Assembly (NCBI GenBank): GCA_011050615.1
Contig: DRFJ01000045.1
Span: 1-48,285 of the forward strand
Source: Bacteroidota bacterium
Lineage (GTDB): Bacteria > Bacteroidota > Bacteroidia > Bacteroidales > VadinHA17
Length of the DNA stretch: 48,285 nucleotides
Direction of reading: 5' to 3'
Every line of letters begins with the position of its first letter. Position 1 is the stretch's first letter. The translations under genes were made by a program, and so were the position numbers. Shown here in pieces: positions 17,925 through 27,475 of this stretch. The notes beneath the pieces were generated by a model. It did not search any database. It was not told the DNA's origin and saw nothing but the letters and a program-made list of their open reading frames with translations.

Positions 17925-20900
17925 CTAATCCCCTTTTATCCGGCGGGCCTTTATATTTAAATTTGCGGGATCACATGTTTCCTGGTATTCAATATCACGG
18001 CCTGCATATCTCCACCATTCTTCAAGCGTGAAGTTACGTGATAAGAGCTGGCACATATTCTGAGCCATATAATCAACATGAGTTGCCCTGGCAATCAGAT
18101 TGCCATCCCCTGAAATGCCCTCGCTGCCTGACACCAGGAACTGACCGTCAGGGCTGTAAGCGAGGGCATATACCCTTCCATTATTATCTTCCAGTTCTAC
18201 CGGGGGCTGAGTAAGATCATTATAATTCCAGATCTTAACAGATCCATCCATACTGCTTGTTGCCATCTGTTTAAGTTGTTGATTAAAACATATACCTGTT
18301 ATCTCCAATGAATGTGCCATCAGAGACACCGTTATGTTTTGCTCTTCAACATTACGGAATTCTATAAGCCCATTTTGATAGCCCACGGTATAATTTGTAT
18401 TATCCCTGAATTTTACAGTCTCAATTGAACCGTTTTCCGTATTCACTGAATTTATATTCGTATTATCATCCATATTCCACAGGTGTAAGAAACCGTTTTC
18501 GCAGGCTATCACGAGATATTTACCGGAAAGGGATATATCAACCGAATTTACAGGCTCTTCAGCAGTCACCAGCAATTCAGGTGTCCTTTCCTCAATATCC
18601 CAGATTATCACCTGTCCATCAACACCAGCTGAAATGAGGCTCAGGTTATCAGGAGTAAAGACCAGGTCTTTAATTCTTCCGCTATGGCCTTTCAGTTCAT
18701 ACATTTCACCCTGCCCTGATGCAGGTATTATTCTTATTATTGCCCTGTCGCTTCCGCAAGCCAGCAGTTTCCCGTCAGCACTGGCTGTCAAAACTTCAAT
18801 TATTTCATCTCCTTCAAAAACAGTCCCGGGCACTTCTGACCTGTCACGCATATTCCACCTGAATACCCTGCCATCGGCAGCTGATGAGCAGAACTCCTGT
18901 GTTTCCGGAATGAAAGCAAGGCTGTGAACCTCCTCTTTATGTCCTTTAAACGTTGAATAGTTCAAGCCTCCGTACACTTTCTCAACATTGTAGAGGCCCA
19001 TATAAATATCGGCATCGTTATCCATGCCCATATTCCTTTTATTGAACAGGTAGGCCTGGTAAGCCAGCAGCACCTGAATGTCGCCTTCACCTTTTAATTG
19101 TACTGACCTTACCGCCATTGACTTACCAATAGATACCATTCTCTTCATCCAGGCTGTATCGGCCAGTGCCTTTGCTCTTTCTTCCTGTATTCTTGCTTCT
19201 TCTGCCAGGCTCCTGGCGATTTCCTTCTGGCTTAAAGCCTCAATGGCATCCATCCTGGCCTCCTCTGCAGTTGCTATAGCCAGGGCTTCTTTCTCCCGTG
19301 CTTCCATGGCATTTCTCATGGCTCTCTCCGCACTGCTTTCCGCCGTCTGTTTCTGCTCTGTTGCCTGTAGCTTCCGGTCCTCAGCCAACTGTCTCTCCCT
19401 TTCAGCCTCCATCCTCTGTGTAAAGGCGAAAAGCATCAGGAATACTGCAACTACGGCAGCCACACCCAGGACTATTGATGCCACCCTGCTTCTTATTAAT
19501 TGACGTTTCTGAGCTCTTATTTTATTTTCTTCCTCTTTTACGTATTCTTTTTCACTGGTCCGGAGGTAGACCATTGCCCTTTCAAAAGCAGGATTAAATC
19601 TTTCGGCCCATGTAAGAGTCGGCTTGTTCTCGTTTCTCCATTGCAAGGCCAGCTGCAGGTCAGGTGGACGCCACAGGGTTGTTTTCCCTTCCTGGAACAT
19701 GGCGGCCGCCTCAGATAGCCTGAGATACATCTGCTCCGATTCAGCTTCCTTGTTAACCCATTCCCTTAACCTGTCCCAGATGCGCATAAGGCTCTCATGA
19801 GAAATATCAATAACTGATTCACCACCAAGGTCAATGCCACCGGGAGGTGTGATAAATGACCTGCCGGCAGACCTGAAGGTATCAATAACCTTAATCAGTT
19901 CCATTTCTGAACAGCCTGCAATGGAAGCTATTGTACTGAGTCTGGTTGGATGTCTTACTCCTTTATTGTCAGGGCCCTTTTCAGTTATCGTCCGGAAGAG
20001 GGATTCACAGATTGCCTTTCCCTTCTCATCAAGTTCCTCAAAAGCTTTATCTGCATGCCTTGACATAGCTTCTGACATTCTCCCTATAGCGTTATAATTG
20101 GCTACTGACACGGGCTTCCCCGGCATGTTCATTGACTGCCAGTTATCCCATGTTCTCATTAAAGAGTGCTGCAGTACTGGCAACTGGTCGGTTCTTTCCC
20201 CTATTTCACTTATCAGCAGATCGACCAGTTCACTTTCTATGATAGCTCCGGCGTATTCAACGGGTCCTCTTATTGCCTTCCTGTAATCATCCTCACTCAT
20301 ATGAGGTATAAGGTAGTTGCTGTTGTTTATTAATTCTGTAAGTCCCTGGAATTGAGCGCAATCGCCCAGGTAATCGGATCGCATTGTCATTATAATTGAA
20401 ATGCCGGAAGCCGGATCTTTTACTGCATTTACGAGCAAATCCATGAAATACCTGTTATCCCCCTTGCTCACACCTGACCGGGTAGCATTTTTAAATCTGA
20501 ATACTTCTTCAAACTGATCGATAATAATCAATGTTTTACCGTCTTTTTCAATTTTCAGTTTGTTTACAGCTTCAATGAGGCCTCTTTCATCCTTCCTTAT
20601 AACACCGTCAATCATTGTTCTGTCGAGTTCCTTTTGTTTCAAAGCCGGAATGTGCCCCGCAATAACAGAGACCAGGCTGCCCATAGGATCATTTCCGGGC
20701 CGCATGGCCAGGATCTGCCATTTCTTGATACTTTTATCGGCAGTATCCGCCAGTCGCGGTATCACACCACAGTAAACAAGTGATGATTTGCCACTTCCTG
20801 AAGCTCCGATAACAGTTACAAACCTGTTATTAATTAACTTCTTCATTACTTCCTCGCTCTGGCCTTCCCTTCCAAAGAAAAGGTCTCGCTCCTCCGGGGC

Positions 20901-20972
20901 AAAGGGTCTGAGCCCCGGGAAGGGGTTGAACCTGCCTCTCATTAAACTGTCTTTATCCGGCATTTCTTTCAT
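17925..20972 (-). CDS. nSTAND1 NTPase with TM helix, coiled coil and WD40 propeller
   Basis: This 1015-aa multidomain protein has a 'novel STAND' type 1 NTPase domain at about 17-400: FPGLRPFAPEERDLFFGRE (18-36), Walker A GASGSGKS (56-63), Walker B TLIIIDQFEE (147-156), sensor TMRSDYLG (196-203) and QLPVLQHSLM (263-272). One TM helix follows at about 496-516, preceded by the basic KIRAQKRQLIRSR. An Ala/Glu-rich coiled coil covers about 518-612, and a WD40 propeller of about seven repeats covers about 674-958 (for example ADGRVFRWN, VDGQVIIWD, MDGSVKIWN). The C-terminal motif CQLLSRNFTLEEWWRYAG...TC (974-1000) is common in WD40-STAND ATPases. STAND proteins are ligand-sensing switches, and some act in conflict systems. 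It lies 34 bp after the NTT/HEAT gene and is surely cotranscribed. The trigger and output are unknown. Confidence 0.9.
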   Translation of the reverse strand: MKEMPDKDSLMRGRFNPFPGLRPFAPEERDLFFGREGQSEEVMKKLINNRFVTVIGASGSGKSSLVYCGVIPRLADTADKSIKKWQILAMRPGNDPMGSLVSVIAGHIPALKQKELDRTMIDGVIRKDERGLIEAVNKLKIEKDGKTLIIIDQFEEVFRFKNATRSGVSKGDNRYFMDLLVNAVKDPASGISIIMTMRSDYLGDCAQFQGLTELINNSNYLIPHMSEDDYRKAIRGPVEYAGAIIESELVDLLISEIGERTDQLPVLQHSLMRTWDNWQSMNMPGKPVSVANYNAIGRMSEAMSRHADKAFEELDEKGKAICESLFRTITEKGPDNKGVRHPTRLSTIASIAGCSEMELIKVIDTFRSAGRSFITPPGGIDLGGESVIDISHESLMRIWDRLREWVNKEAESEQMYLRLSEAAAMFQEGKTTLWRPPDLQLALQWRNENKPTLTWAERFNPAFERAMVYLRTSEKEYVKEEENKIRAQKRQLIRSRVASIVLGVAAVVAVFLMLFAFTQRMEAERERQLAEDRKLQATEQKQTAESSAERAMRNAMEAREKEALAIATAEEARMDAIEALSQKEIARSLAEEARIQEERAKALADTAWMKRMVSIGKSMAVRSVQLKGEGDIQVLLAYQAYLFNKRNMGMDNDADIYMGLYNVEKVYGGLNYSTFKGHKEEVHSLAFIPETQEFCSSAADGRVFRWNMRDRSEVPGTVFEGDEIIEVLTASADGKLLACGSDRAIIRIIPASGQGEMYELKGHSGRIKDLVFTPDNLSLISAGVDGQVIIWDIEERTPELLVTAEEPVNSVDISLSGKYLVIACENGFLHLWNMDDNTNINSVNTENGSIETVKFRDNTNYTVGYQNGLIEFRNVEEQNITVSLMAHSLEITGICFNQQLKQMATSSMDGSVKIWNYNDLTQPPVELEDNNGRVYALAYSPDGQFLVSGSEGISGDGNLIARATHVDYMAQNMCQLLSRNFTLEEWWRYAGRDIEYQETCDPANLNIKARRIKGD

Positions 20973-21006
20973 AATGCAAATATCAATAACTGGTTATATC
21001 TAATAG

Positions 21007-24000
21007 TCAAGGCTTGTTTTCTACGATAATCCTGTCAATGTAATCCTCCATGAGTGAAGAATACTGTCTTTCATAGAACACAAACTTCTCAATGTCTCTT
21101 ATATATAGCATATAACAAGCTCCCTGGTTTTCTCTTATGTCAGCTATATTAAATTTTTGGCCCGTGGTATGCCAGTTGAAATAAATCCTTTCATGAACAT
21201 CATCACCCCCGCTTTCTGCGGGCCAGATAATAATATCAGCTTCCTGTTCAATCGATTCGCTTTCTTTCCCGCTTACAAGCTTAACATCTTCAGCCAGGCT
21301 TATTAACGCCTTTTCAGGAAGGCCTGGAAAAATAAACAATAAGGACTTTAGCTTTTCATAAACAAGCTCTCTATCCGGTATATGGTTTTTTAACAGCTCG
21401 TCAAGCTGATCCCTGTATAACCCGGGTAAGCGGTAGGAGCAAGAACTGTAAACATCATCATAATTCTCCTGCAGGTACCTGCAGGCTTCTTCCCTCAATA
21501 TCCTGTGAACACCGAAGAGCAATGCAACAAGAAAATCAGTTTCCCCGGGTTTCCGGAGTTCATACAGTCTCCTCAGGGCACACACTTTTGTCCATAGCCC
21601 TATATGATTATAGTCCTTGTTTATAAGATCCGTGACAAGCACCTCATAATCCGGGACATCAACAGGGTGGTATCTTGACAGGTTTTTAAATTTAGTTTTC
21701 GGAGAAACCTTATCGAGCAAGGCTTTCATCTGTGGTTTTATTCCTGCATCAATACTGATATCAAGAATTTCGAAAGCATAATTAAGACTTTCCACTGTGT
21801 CCTTTTCAAGATTTTCCTTTATCTCCTCAAGGACATTCTTCTCATAAGCCAGGGAAAGCATATCAAATAAAAGGTCTGTCCACCACTGTGAGTCTTTTTC
21901 AATGGCTTCACATAGCAGTCTGTCATTATTTGCCTCCACGACGAGCCGGGCTGAAAGGTTCCATGTCAATAATCCAACGATGTTTAATACTTCCTGGTGT
22001 ATCCTCACACGGTTTTGATCATCTGCCTTATAAGCGCAGCTGATTAATCCTTCAACAGCCTCTTTTCTCAGCAGGCTGTGTACAGACCATAATCTGGGTA
22101 AAAGAAATTCAATGGCCTTCTCACCCCCCGTTTCAGCAAAGAGCCTGGCAATAAGCCTCCTGACCGTAATATTGCCTGACGATCTGGAAAAATGACGGGA
22201 TAAGGCCGGAAAGGCTTCCTCCCCGAAGCTCCTGAGTACCGAATAGGCATCCCGGGTGATATGCTGATTATCGAGACACTCACATATTTCAGGCAGTAAG
22301 TCCTTAATACGGAATTTGCCGGCGATATACAGTGTCTCTCTCCTGATGTCATTATCCTCGTCGCGAATGAGCCTCATAAGATCAGTTACCACCGGTGGTA
22401 CCTGCTGGGCCATTATTGCCTGTAAATGCATCTTCCGGTTTGCACTCTCCTCAATTGTTGAAACAAGATCCTTCCTTTTTCCCAGTCCTTCCTTTTCAAG
22501 TCCTTTTTCAATATCTCTCACAACTGACTGTAGCCTCTCACTCAGGCCGTTATTGTCATATTTGCCGGAAGCTAAATGCCTCAGCAGCGGCAGTATATCA
22601 GGATTGAGATTCTTTTCTGCCTTATTGATAATTTGCTTTATTACCAGCCTGTTACCGCTGATGCTCTCATGAATTCCTGAGCTGGTTAAAATTTCAAAAT
22701 AATTATTATCAATGAATAAGCCTGTTGAGCTGACTGAACCGAATTTCTTATTTGCATTAAATAAGCGATCATCTGCCTTTTTTAATCCTCCCTCATCCAG
22801 AATCTTCTTTATTGATCGCCTGTATTCTTTATAAAGGAGAAAGGCAGTAAGCACCCATATAGCGACTAAGACTATAAGCACCCATGAGAAATGGATCAGC
22901 CTGACAAAACTCAATGCCCCAAAGCCTGCAAGTATCAAACCGGCTGCCATAACTGTTATCTCGTTTAGAGTACCGTCGACAGCTTCTTTTACTCTGCGTC
23001 TGAGCTTTTCCTCCAGGGTCCGGCAGAGAATATTCAGGGCAGGTCTTTCAACTGAAATATTCAATGACCTGGATATTAGTCTGCTGAACGCCAGAATGAG
23101 GAAGAAGATAACAAAACCGGAGGTTCCTGCCGAAATTTCACCTGTGAAGCCCAGTACTACTGCAACTATTGTAAAAAGCCCTATAAGAACCGGTGAAAGG
23201 GTAAGAGCAAGGTCCATACCCTGTTTTTTTACGATGGCGGAAAAAAGAAATAAATTTATCAGCAAGGCCGCTACCATCACACTCCCTTCAAAATAACCCA
23301 GGAACCTGGCCATCTCATATTCGCCCGGATATCTTACCCTGGTTACGGCCATAAATGAATACTGAATAAAAAAGAGGACGAGCACCGAGAAAACAAAAAA
23401 GATGCCCAGCAAACGAAGGTATTTATTATTAATCATGACCTTAAATCCTGCCCTGCTCTCTCCGGAATATGATATTTTCCCAAAATCATTTTTATTCCTG
23501 CTTATAATATCAACCTGTATTAAAGTAACCATAAGTATGCTTATGGCACTTATAAAAAGCATATTGTTAGTCTCAATACTTAAGGATAAGAGCAGGGGAA
23601 CAGAAAAGCTGCCAATTATTAAACCGGATATCAGGGCAGAATCAATAAGGCCGGTAAAGCCAGGTGACTCTTTCAGCTCATACAACCGCCCCGCCGTAGC
23701 CCTCAAACCCATCAGTGTAATGATGAAAAGAGGCCCCAGCATGATGAAGAATGAATAAACCATCCATGGTTCAGGGCCGGAACGAATAAGTACCCACAAA
23801 AATAGAGTAAGCAGCAAAATAAAAATGTGGTTCAGAACTGAGAAGAAGGAAAACCGCAGTTTTGAATGGAGAAAGGAGTAAAGCAATGTTATTGCGGTGC
23901 CGATAAGACCGCTGAGGACATAAGCCCTGGCCATATCGGCGATATCAAACCTGGATAAAAATACGGCATGGGCAGTAATATTGAAAATGCCATAATATAG

Positions 24001-24090
24001 CCCGATAAAAACCGATTGAATTAACAGCAGTCCATTAATTCTGTGCTCATCCCTCTCTTTTCCAAAGAGTTTAAACATAGTTAATTCCAT
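21007..24090 (-). CDS. NTT/MFS-like multi-TM protein with HEAT repeats and degenerate CNB-like tail
   Basis: This 1027-aa protein has an N-terminal region (about 18-425) with roughly 11-12 hydrophobic helices in an MFS-like arrangement that recalls nucleotide-transporter (NTT, ATP/ADP translocase) relatives. A HEAT-repeat region covers about 540-900, with helical pairs such as DLMRLIRDEDNDIRRETLYIA, LPALSRHFSRSSGNI and LLRKEAVEGLIS. The C-terminal segment (about 910-1027) begins FPGLPEKALISLAEDVKLVSG, which looks like the lead-in of a cyclic-nucleotide-binding domain, but the phosphate-binding cassette (GExxx...RAA) is not recognisable. NTT-like proteins fused to HEAT and CNB domains are known. 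Whether this one transports anything is unknown. Alternative ATG at 24078. It is the first gene of the pair with the nSTAND1-WD40 gene. Confidence 0.85.
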   Translation of the reverse strand: MELTMFKLFGKERDEHRINGLLLIQSVFIGLYYGIFNITAHAVFLSRFDIADMARAYVLSGLIGTAITLLYSFLHSKLRFSFFSVLNHIFILLLTLFLWVLIRSGPEPWMVYSFFIMLGPLFIITLMGLRATAGRLYELKESPGFTGLIDSALISGLIIGSFSVPLLLSLSIETNNMLFISAISILMVTLIQVDIISRNKNDFGKISYSGESRAGFKVMINNKYLRLLGIFFVFSVLVLFFIQYSFMAVTRVRYPGEYEMARFLGYFEGSVMVAALLINLFLFSAIVKKQGMDLALTLSPVLIGLFTIVAVVLGFTGEISAGTSGFVIFFLILAFSRLISRSLNISVERPALNILCRTLEEKLRRRVKEAVDGTLNEITVMAAGLILAGFGALSFVRLIHFSWVLIVLVAIWVLTAFLLYKEYRRSIKKILDEGGLKKADDRLFNANKKFGSVSSTGLFIDNNYFEILTSSGIHESISGNRLVIKQIINKAEKNLNPDILPLLRHLASGKYDNNGLSERLQSVVRDIEKGLEKEGLGKRKDLVSTIEESANRKMHLQAIMAQQVPPVVTDLMRLIRDEDNDIRRETLYIAGKFRIKDLLPEICECLDNQHITRDAYSVLRSFGEEAFPALSRHFSRSSGNITVRRLIARLFAETGGEKAIEFLLPRLWSVHSLLRKEAVEGLISCAYKADDQNRVRIHQEVLNIVGLLTWNLSARLVVEANNDRLLCEAIEKDSQWWTDLLFDMLSLAYEKNVLEEIKENLEKDTVESLNYAFEILDISIDAGIKPQMKALLDKVSPKTKFKNLSRYHPVDVPDYEVLVTDLINKDYNHIGLWTKVCALRRLYELRKPGETDFLVALLFGVHRILREEACRYLQENYDDVYSSCSYRLPGLYRDQLDELLKNHIPDRELVYEKLKSLLFIFPGLPEKALISLAEDVKLVSGKESESIEQEADIIIWPAESGGDDVHERIYFNWHTTGQKFNIADIRENQGACYMLYIRDIEKFVFYERQYSSLMEDYIDRIIVENKP

Positions 24091-24165
24091 CCCGGCATCC
24101 TTTCAACTTACTAATTTAGCTAATTAATAGTGACACATTTTTTGATAAATAATTTAGTTACCAAC

Positions 24166-24191
24166 ATATTGTATCATATAATAAACAATAT
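24166..24191. promoter_or_regulatory. 7-bp inverted repeat, possible operator
   Basis: ATATTGT (24166-24172) and ACAATAT (24185-24191) form a perfect inverted repeat with a 12-bp AT-rich spacer. It lies about 76 bp upstream of the NTT/HEAT start and about 50 bp downstream of the aroK stop, in the only sizeable gap of this minus-strand region. Arm length and spacing suit a dimeric regulator. A weak hairpin is the other option, but there is no GC-rich stem or T-tract to support a terminator. Confidence 0.35.
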
Positions 24192-24240
24192 TACGGCTTT
24201 GCTTCCTCCTTATTTCAAAACGCCGGGGGCATAAGGCAGA

Positions 24241-24771
24241 TCACTGCTGATGCTCTTCATTGTAAGGAGGATGTGATAAAATTACATCCATAAGTTTTCC
24301 CGGATCGGCCTTCAATCCATCAATAATAAGACGTGCTTTATTATAATTTACTTCCCTTTCAGCCAGTTTTTTGCTTATATAATTCTCAAGGCCTTCACTG
24401 CTCATATCTTTAATGAGAGGGCGTACTTTTTTTACCCGTGACAATCGGTGTAAAAGTGTTGCAACATCATGCTTAAGATAGACCGTTACACCCGTGCTGT
24501 TCATATACTCCAAATTATCTTTAAAACACGGGGTCCCGCCTCCGCAGGCAATTACCATATTATGATCCCTGGGGATTCTCCTCAGGATGTCTGCCTCTAT
24601 CTCCCTGAAGTAGTCTTCGCCTGGATCCCTGAATATGTCTTCCACTGACCGCCCTTCGGTATTTTCTATCAGTGAGTCAAGGTCAGCAAATTCCCAGCCG
24701 GCCCTTGAAGCCATTCTCCTCCCGAATGTGGATTTGCCTGAGCCCATAAAGCCGATCAGGTATATTATCAT
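24241..24771 (-). CDS. aroK: Shikimate kinase
   Basis: This 176-aa P-loop kinase phosphorylates shikimate at the 3-hydroxyl in chorismate synthesis. Visible features are Walker A GFMGSGKST (7-15), the shikimate-binding DLDSLIE, the R of FREIEADIL, the VIACGGGTPC motif (shikimate binding and Walker B), and the lid arginine in VKKVRPLI. Length is normal. It lies 38 bp downstream of parC, so cotranscription with topoisomerase IV genes is likely. The following gap of about 150 bp separates it from the NTT/HEAT gene. Confidence 0.93.
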   Translation of the reverse strand: MIIYLIGFMGSGKSTFGRRMASRAGWEFADLDSLIENTEGRSVEDIFRDPGEDYFREIEADILRRIPRDHNMVIACGGGTPCFKDNLEYMNSTGVTVYLKHDVATLLHRLSRVKKVRPLIKDMSSEGLENYISKKLAEREVNYNKARLIIDGLKADPGKLMDVILSHPPYNEEHQQ

Positions 24772-24809
24772 AGCAAGGATTTTATCTTTTGCCTGATTCT
24801 GACAGGCAA

Positions 24810-27449
24810 CTAAAGTTCCAATGTCATCTGTGAATTATCGCCGGGTTTATTATTTGCGGGCGGCTTGTTGTTCTCTTCATCCTCTTCATCCTCTTCCTTC
24901 CTCTGTTCTGACTCCCTGAGCACAACCGGTTCTATCTCTTTTATATTTTCTACACTGTAATTGGTAAGGCGTTTACCCTTTGCCCTGTAGCTCTTTACCC
25001 CTATAAATTCAGCCACCTCGATAATTTCATTTTCCCTTCCCCTGTGCTTACCCCCAAATTCAATCTCAAATCGGGGGTACTCCACTTCAGTGAGGCTGAT
25101 CAGCTTTGAGTCAGGATGTTCACTTATAAAACAAATTGGTTTTTCAGTTTCTTCAACCGTGAATCTCTTTACATAATAATATTCAGCCTCGGCATCCCAG
25201 TAAACAGCCGAGTATACCACGCCCGGCCTGAATTTCTCAATAATCAGAATATTATCTTCGAAGTGATTTGTAAGATCGAAATTGCTTAATCGTGCTGTTC
25301 CGTCTTTCGTTATTACCATAATTTTGTCATCTGCACTGAATTCTCCCAGGTACCTTCCACGCGAATCGGCATTGAGGCGGGCAACCGTATCGTCAAACCA
25401 CAATTTTCTGCCTCCCAGGGTAGAAACTCCCCTTTCCTTCAGGTTTATTTTCTGTACCGCATTCCGGGTAAGGATATTACCAATAGATGATTTGCCCTTA
25501 ATGGCCAGCTCACTGAAATCAAATTCAAAAGAAAGCTTCTTCAGCCTTGGCCTCGGGCGGTGGTGCACCTTAATCACTTCAGCTTCACCGTTGGGATTGG
25601 CGCTGAAATATAATATCCTGGAATCAGCAGTTCCCCTGGTAATATTGTATTCCCTGTCGCGGGTCACACTGGTAATGGCACATCTTTTCACCATAATATT
25701 GCCACCCCTGCCATCCTGGTAAACAATGTTATATATTGTCCGTTTATCGTTTTTCCTGAATACCCCGGCATAAATTATATTCTTACCCACAAATTGTTTT
25801 TCTGATACTTTTGTCACCATGTAAGTACCGTCTTTAAGAAAAACTATAATATCATCAATATCGGAACAATCGCATACATACTCATCTTTTTTCAGGGATG
25901 TGCCAATAAAACCTTCATCTCTGCTTATGTAAAGTTTGGCATTGTTGGCAGCCACCTTGGTTGCTTCAATCTGGTCGAAGCTTTTTATCTCGGTTTTCCG
26001 TTCTCTCCCCTTGCTGTATTTTTTCTTTATCTGCCTGAAATAATTAATTGTATAGGGTATAATGTTTGCCAGATGGGCCTTTACCTCATCTAGCTCAGTT
26101 TCAAGCCCTTTAATATGACTGTCTGCCTTTTTAACATCATATTTTGATATTCTCTTGATCTTTATTTCAGTAAGCTTTATAATGTCATCCCTGGTGACAT
26201 CCCTTTTCAGCCTTGGCTTAAAAGGCTCAAGCCCCTTGTCTATAGCCTTTATTACGGCTTCCCATGTTTCGCACTCTTCGATATCGCGGTATATCCTCTC
26301 TTCGATAAAGATTTTCTCGAGTGATGACATATGCCATTCTTCCTCGAGCTCATTCAGTCGTATTTCAAGCTCCTGCCCGAGCAGGTTTACGGTATTATCC
26401 ACCGTGCGCCTCAGGATATCACCTACCCCGATAAATTCGGGTTTATTATTGTAAATCACACAGGCATTGGGAGATAATGATATTTCACAATCGGTAAAGG
26501 CATAGAGGGCATCAATTGTTTTATCGGGAGACACCCCGCCGGCCAGGTATATTACTATTTCCACATCCTGGGCAGTATTGTCATCTATCTTTTTAATCTT
26601 GATCTGCCCCTTGTCATTTGCCTTTATTATTGAATCAATAAGGCTGCCCGTGGTCCTTGAAAAAGGGATTTCAGTTACCACCAGTGTTTTCTTATCGAGC
26701 TTCTCAATCCTTGCCCTTATTTTTACATTTCCTCCCCTCAGTCCATCGTTATATTTGGATATATCTATCATTCCCCCAGTGGGGAAGTCGGGAAATAATT
26801 CAAAGTCCTTTCCCTGGAGGTAAAGAACAGCTGCATCAATAAGTTCAATGAAGTTATGCGGAAGTATTTTTGAGGCGAGACCCACAGCAATACCCTCCAC
26901 TCCCTGCGCCAGCAATAAGGGGAACTTTACCGGCAGTGTAAGGGGTTCCTTGTTCCTGCCATCATAAGATTGTTTCCATTCTGTTGTTTTGGGATTAAAG
27001 ACCACATCGAGGGCAAATTTAGACAGACGAGCCTCTATATACCGTGGAGCTGCTGAACCGTCACCGGTAAGCATGTTTCCCCAGTTTCCCTGTGTTTCAA
27101 CCAGCAGATTTTTCTGCCCGAGCTGTACCAGGGCATCCCCGATTGAAGCATCGCCATGAGGATGGAACTGCATTGTATGGCCAATGATGTTGGCAACCTT
27201 GTTAAATCTGCCATCGTCCATTCTTTTCATTGAATGCAGTATCCTTCTCTGCACAGGTTTGAGCCCGTCGGTAATATGAGGTACTGCCCTTTCAAGGATT
27301 ACATAAGATGCATAATCCAGGAACCAGTCTTCATACATACCAGAGAGGGCTGTAACTTTCAACATTTCCTCTGCTGACCGGCCGCTTTCACCGCCGGCTT
27401 TGCCATGCTCAGTATCTTTTCTCCCCTTCTCCGGAGTATTCTTGCTCAT
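24810..27449 (-). CDS. parC: DNA topoisomerase IV subunit A
   Basis: This 879-aa type IIA topoisomerase breakage-reunion subunit has the winged-helix/tower core DGLKPVQRRILHSM, HTMQFHPHGDASIGDAL, and catalytic Tyr137 in SAAPRYIEARL. A coiled-coil C-gate follows (about 375-480), then beta-pinwheel repeats without a clear GyrA box (QRRGGKG), favouring ParC over GyrA. The C-terminus is highly acidic and Asn/Pro-rich. An upstream in-frame TTG (27458) is possible, but ATG at 27449 (MSKNTPEK) is the better start. It lies 26 bp after parE. Together they form ParC2ParE2, which decatenates daughter chromosomes. Confidence 0.93.
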   Translation of the reverse strand: MSKNTPEKGRKDTEHGKAGGESGRSAEEMLKVTALSGMYEDWFLDYASYVILERAVPHITDGLKPVQRRILHSMKRMDDGRFNKVANIIGHTMQFHPHGDASIGDALVQLGQKNLLVETQGNWGNMLTGDGSAAPRYIEARLSKFALDVVFNPKTTEWKQSYDGRNKEPLTLPVKFPLLLAQGVEGIAVGLASKILPHNFIELIDAAVLYLQGKDFELFPDFPTGGMIDISKYNDGLRGGNVKIRARIEKLDKKTLVVTEIPFSRTTGSLIDSIIKANDKGQIKIKKIDDNTAQDVEIVIYLAGGVSPDKTIDALYAFTDCEISLSPNACVIYNNKPEFIGVGDILRRTVDNTVNLLGQELEIRLNELEEEWHMSSLEKIFIEERIYRDIEECETWEAVIKAIDKGLEPFKPRLKRDVTRDDIIKLTEIKIKRISKYDVKKADSHIKGLETELDEVKAHLANIIPYTINYFRQIKKKYSKGRERKTEIKSFDQIEATKVAANNAKLYISRDEGFIGTSLKKDEYVCDCSDIDDIIVFLKDGTYMVTKVSEKQFVGKNIIYAGVFRKNDKRTIYNIVYQDGRGGNIMVKRCAITSVTRDREYNITRGTADSRILYFSANPNGEAEVIKVHHRPRPRLKKLSFEFDFSELAIKGKSSIGNILTRNAVQKINLKERGVSTLGGRKLWFDDTVARLNADSRGRYLGEFSADDKIMVITKDGTARLSNFDLTNHFEDNILIIEKFRPGVVYSAVYWDAEAEYYYVKRFTVEETEKPICFISEHPDSKLISLTEVEYPRFEIEFGGKHRGRENEIIEVAEFIGVKSYRAKGKRLTNYSVENIKEIEPVVLRESEQRKEEDEEDEENNKPPANNKPGDNSQMTLEL

Positions 27450-27475
27450 ACTACACAAATCTTTACCGTCAAAAA

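Noticed and set aside
19078..19503. 141-codon plus-strand ORF
   Set aside because: Antisense shadow of the Ala/Glu-rich coiled coil of the nSTAND1 gene. Ser/Ala-rich with no RBS or family match.
17925..24090. Labelling the nSTAND1/NTT-HEAT pair an established anti-phage system
   Set aside because: No effector domain (nuclease, TIR, protease) and no defence neighbours are seen. The surrounding genes are housekeeping. It is kept as a candidate only.
27450..27458. TTG start for parC at 27458
   Set aside because: An ATG three codons downstream gives a normal N-terminus, so TTG is unnecessary.
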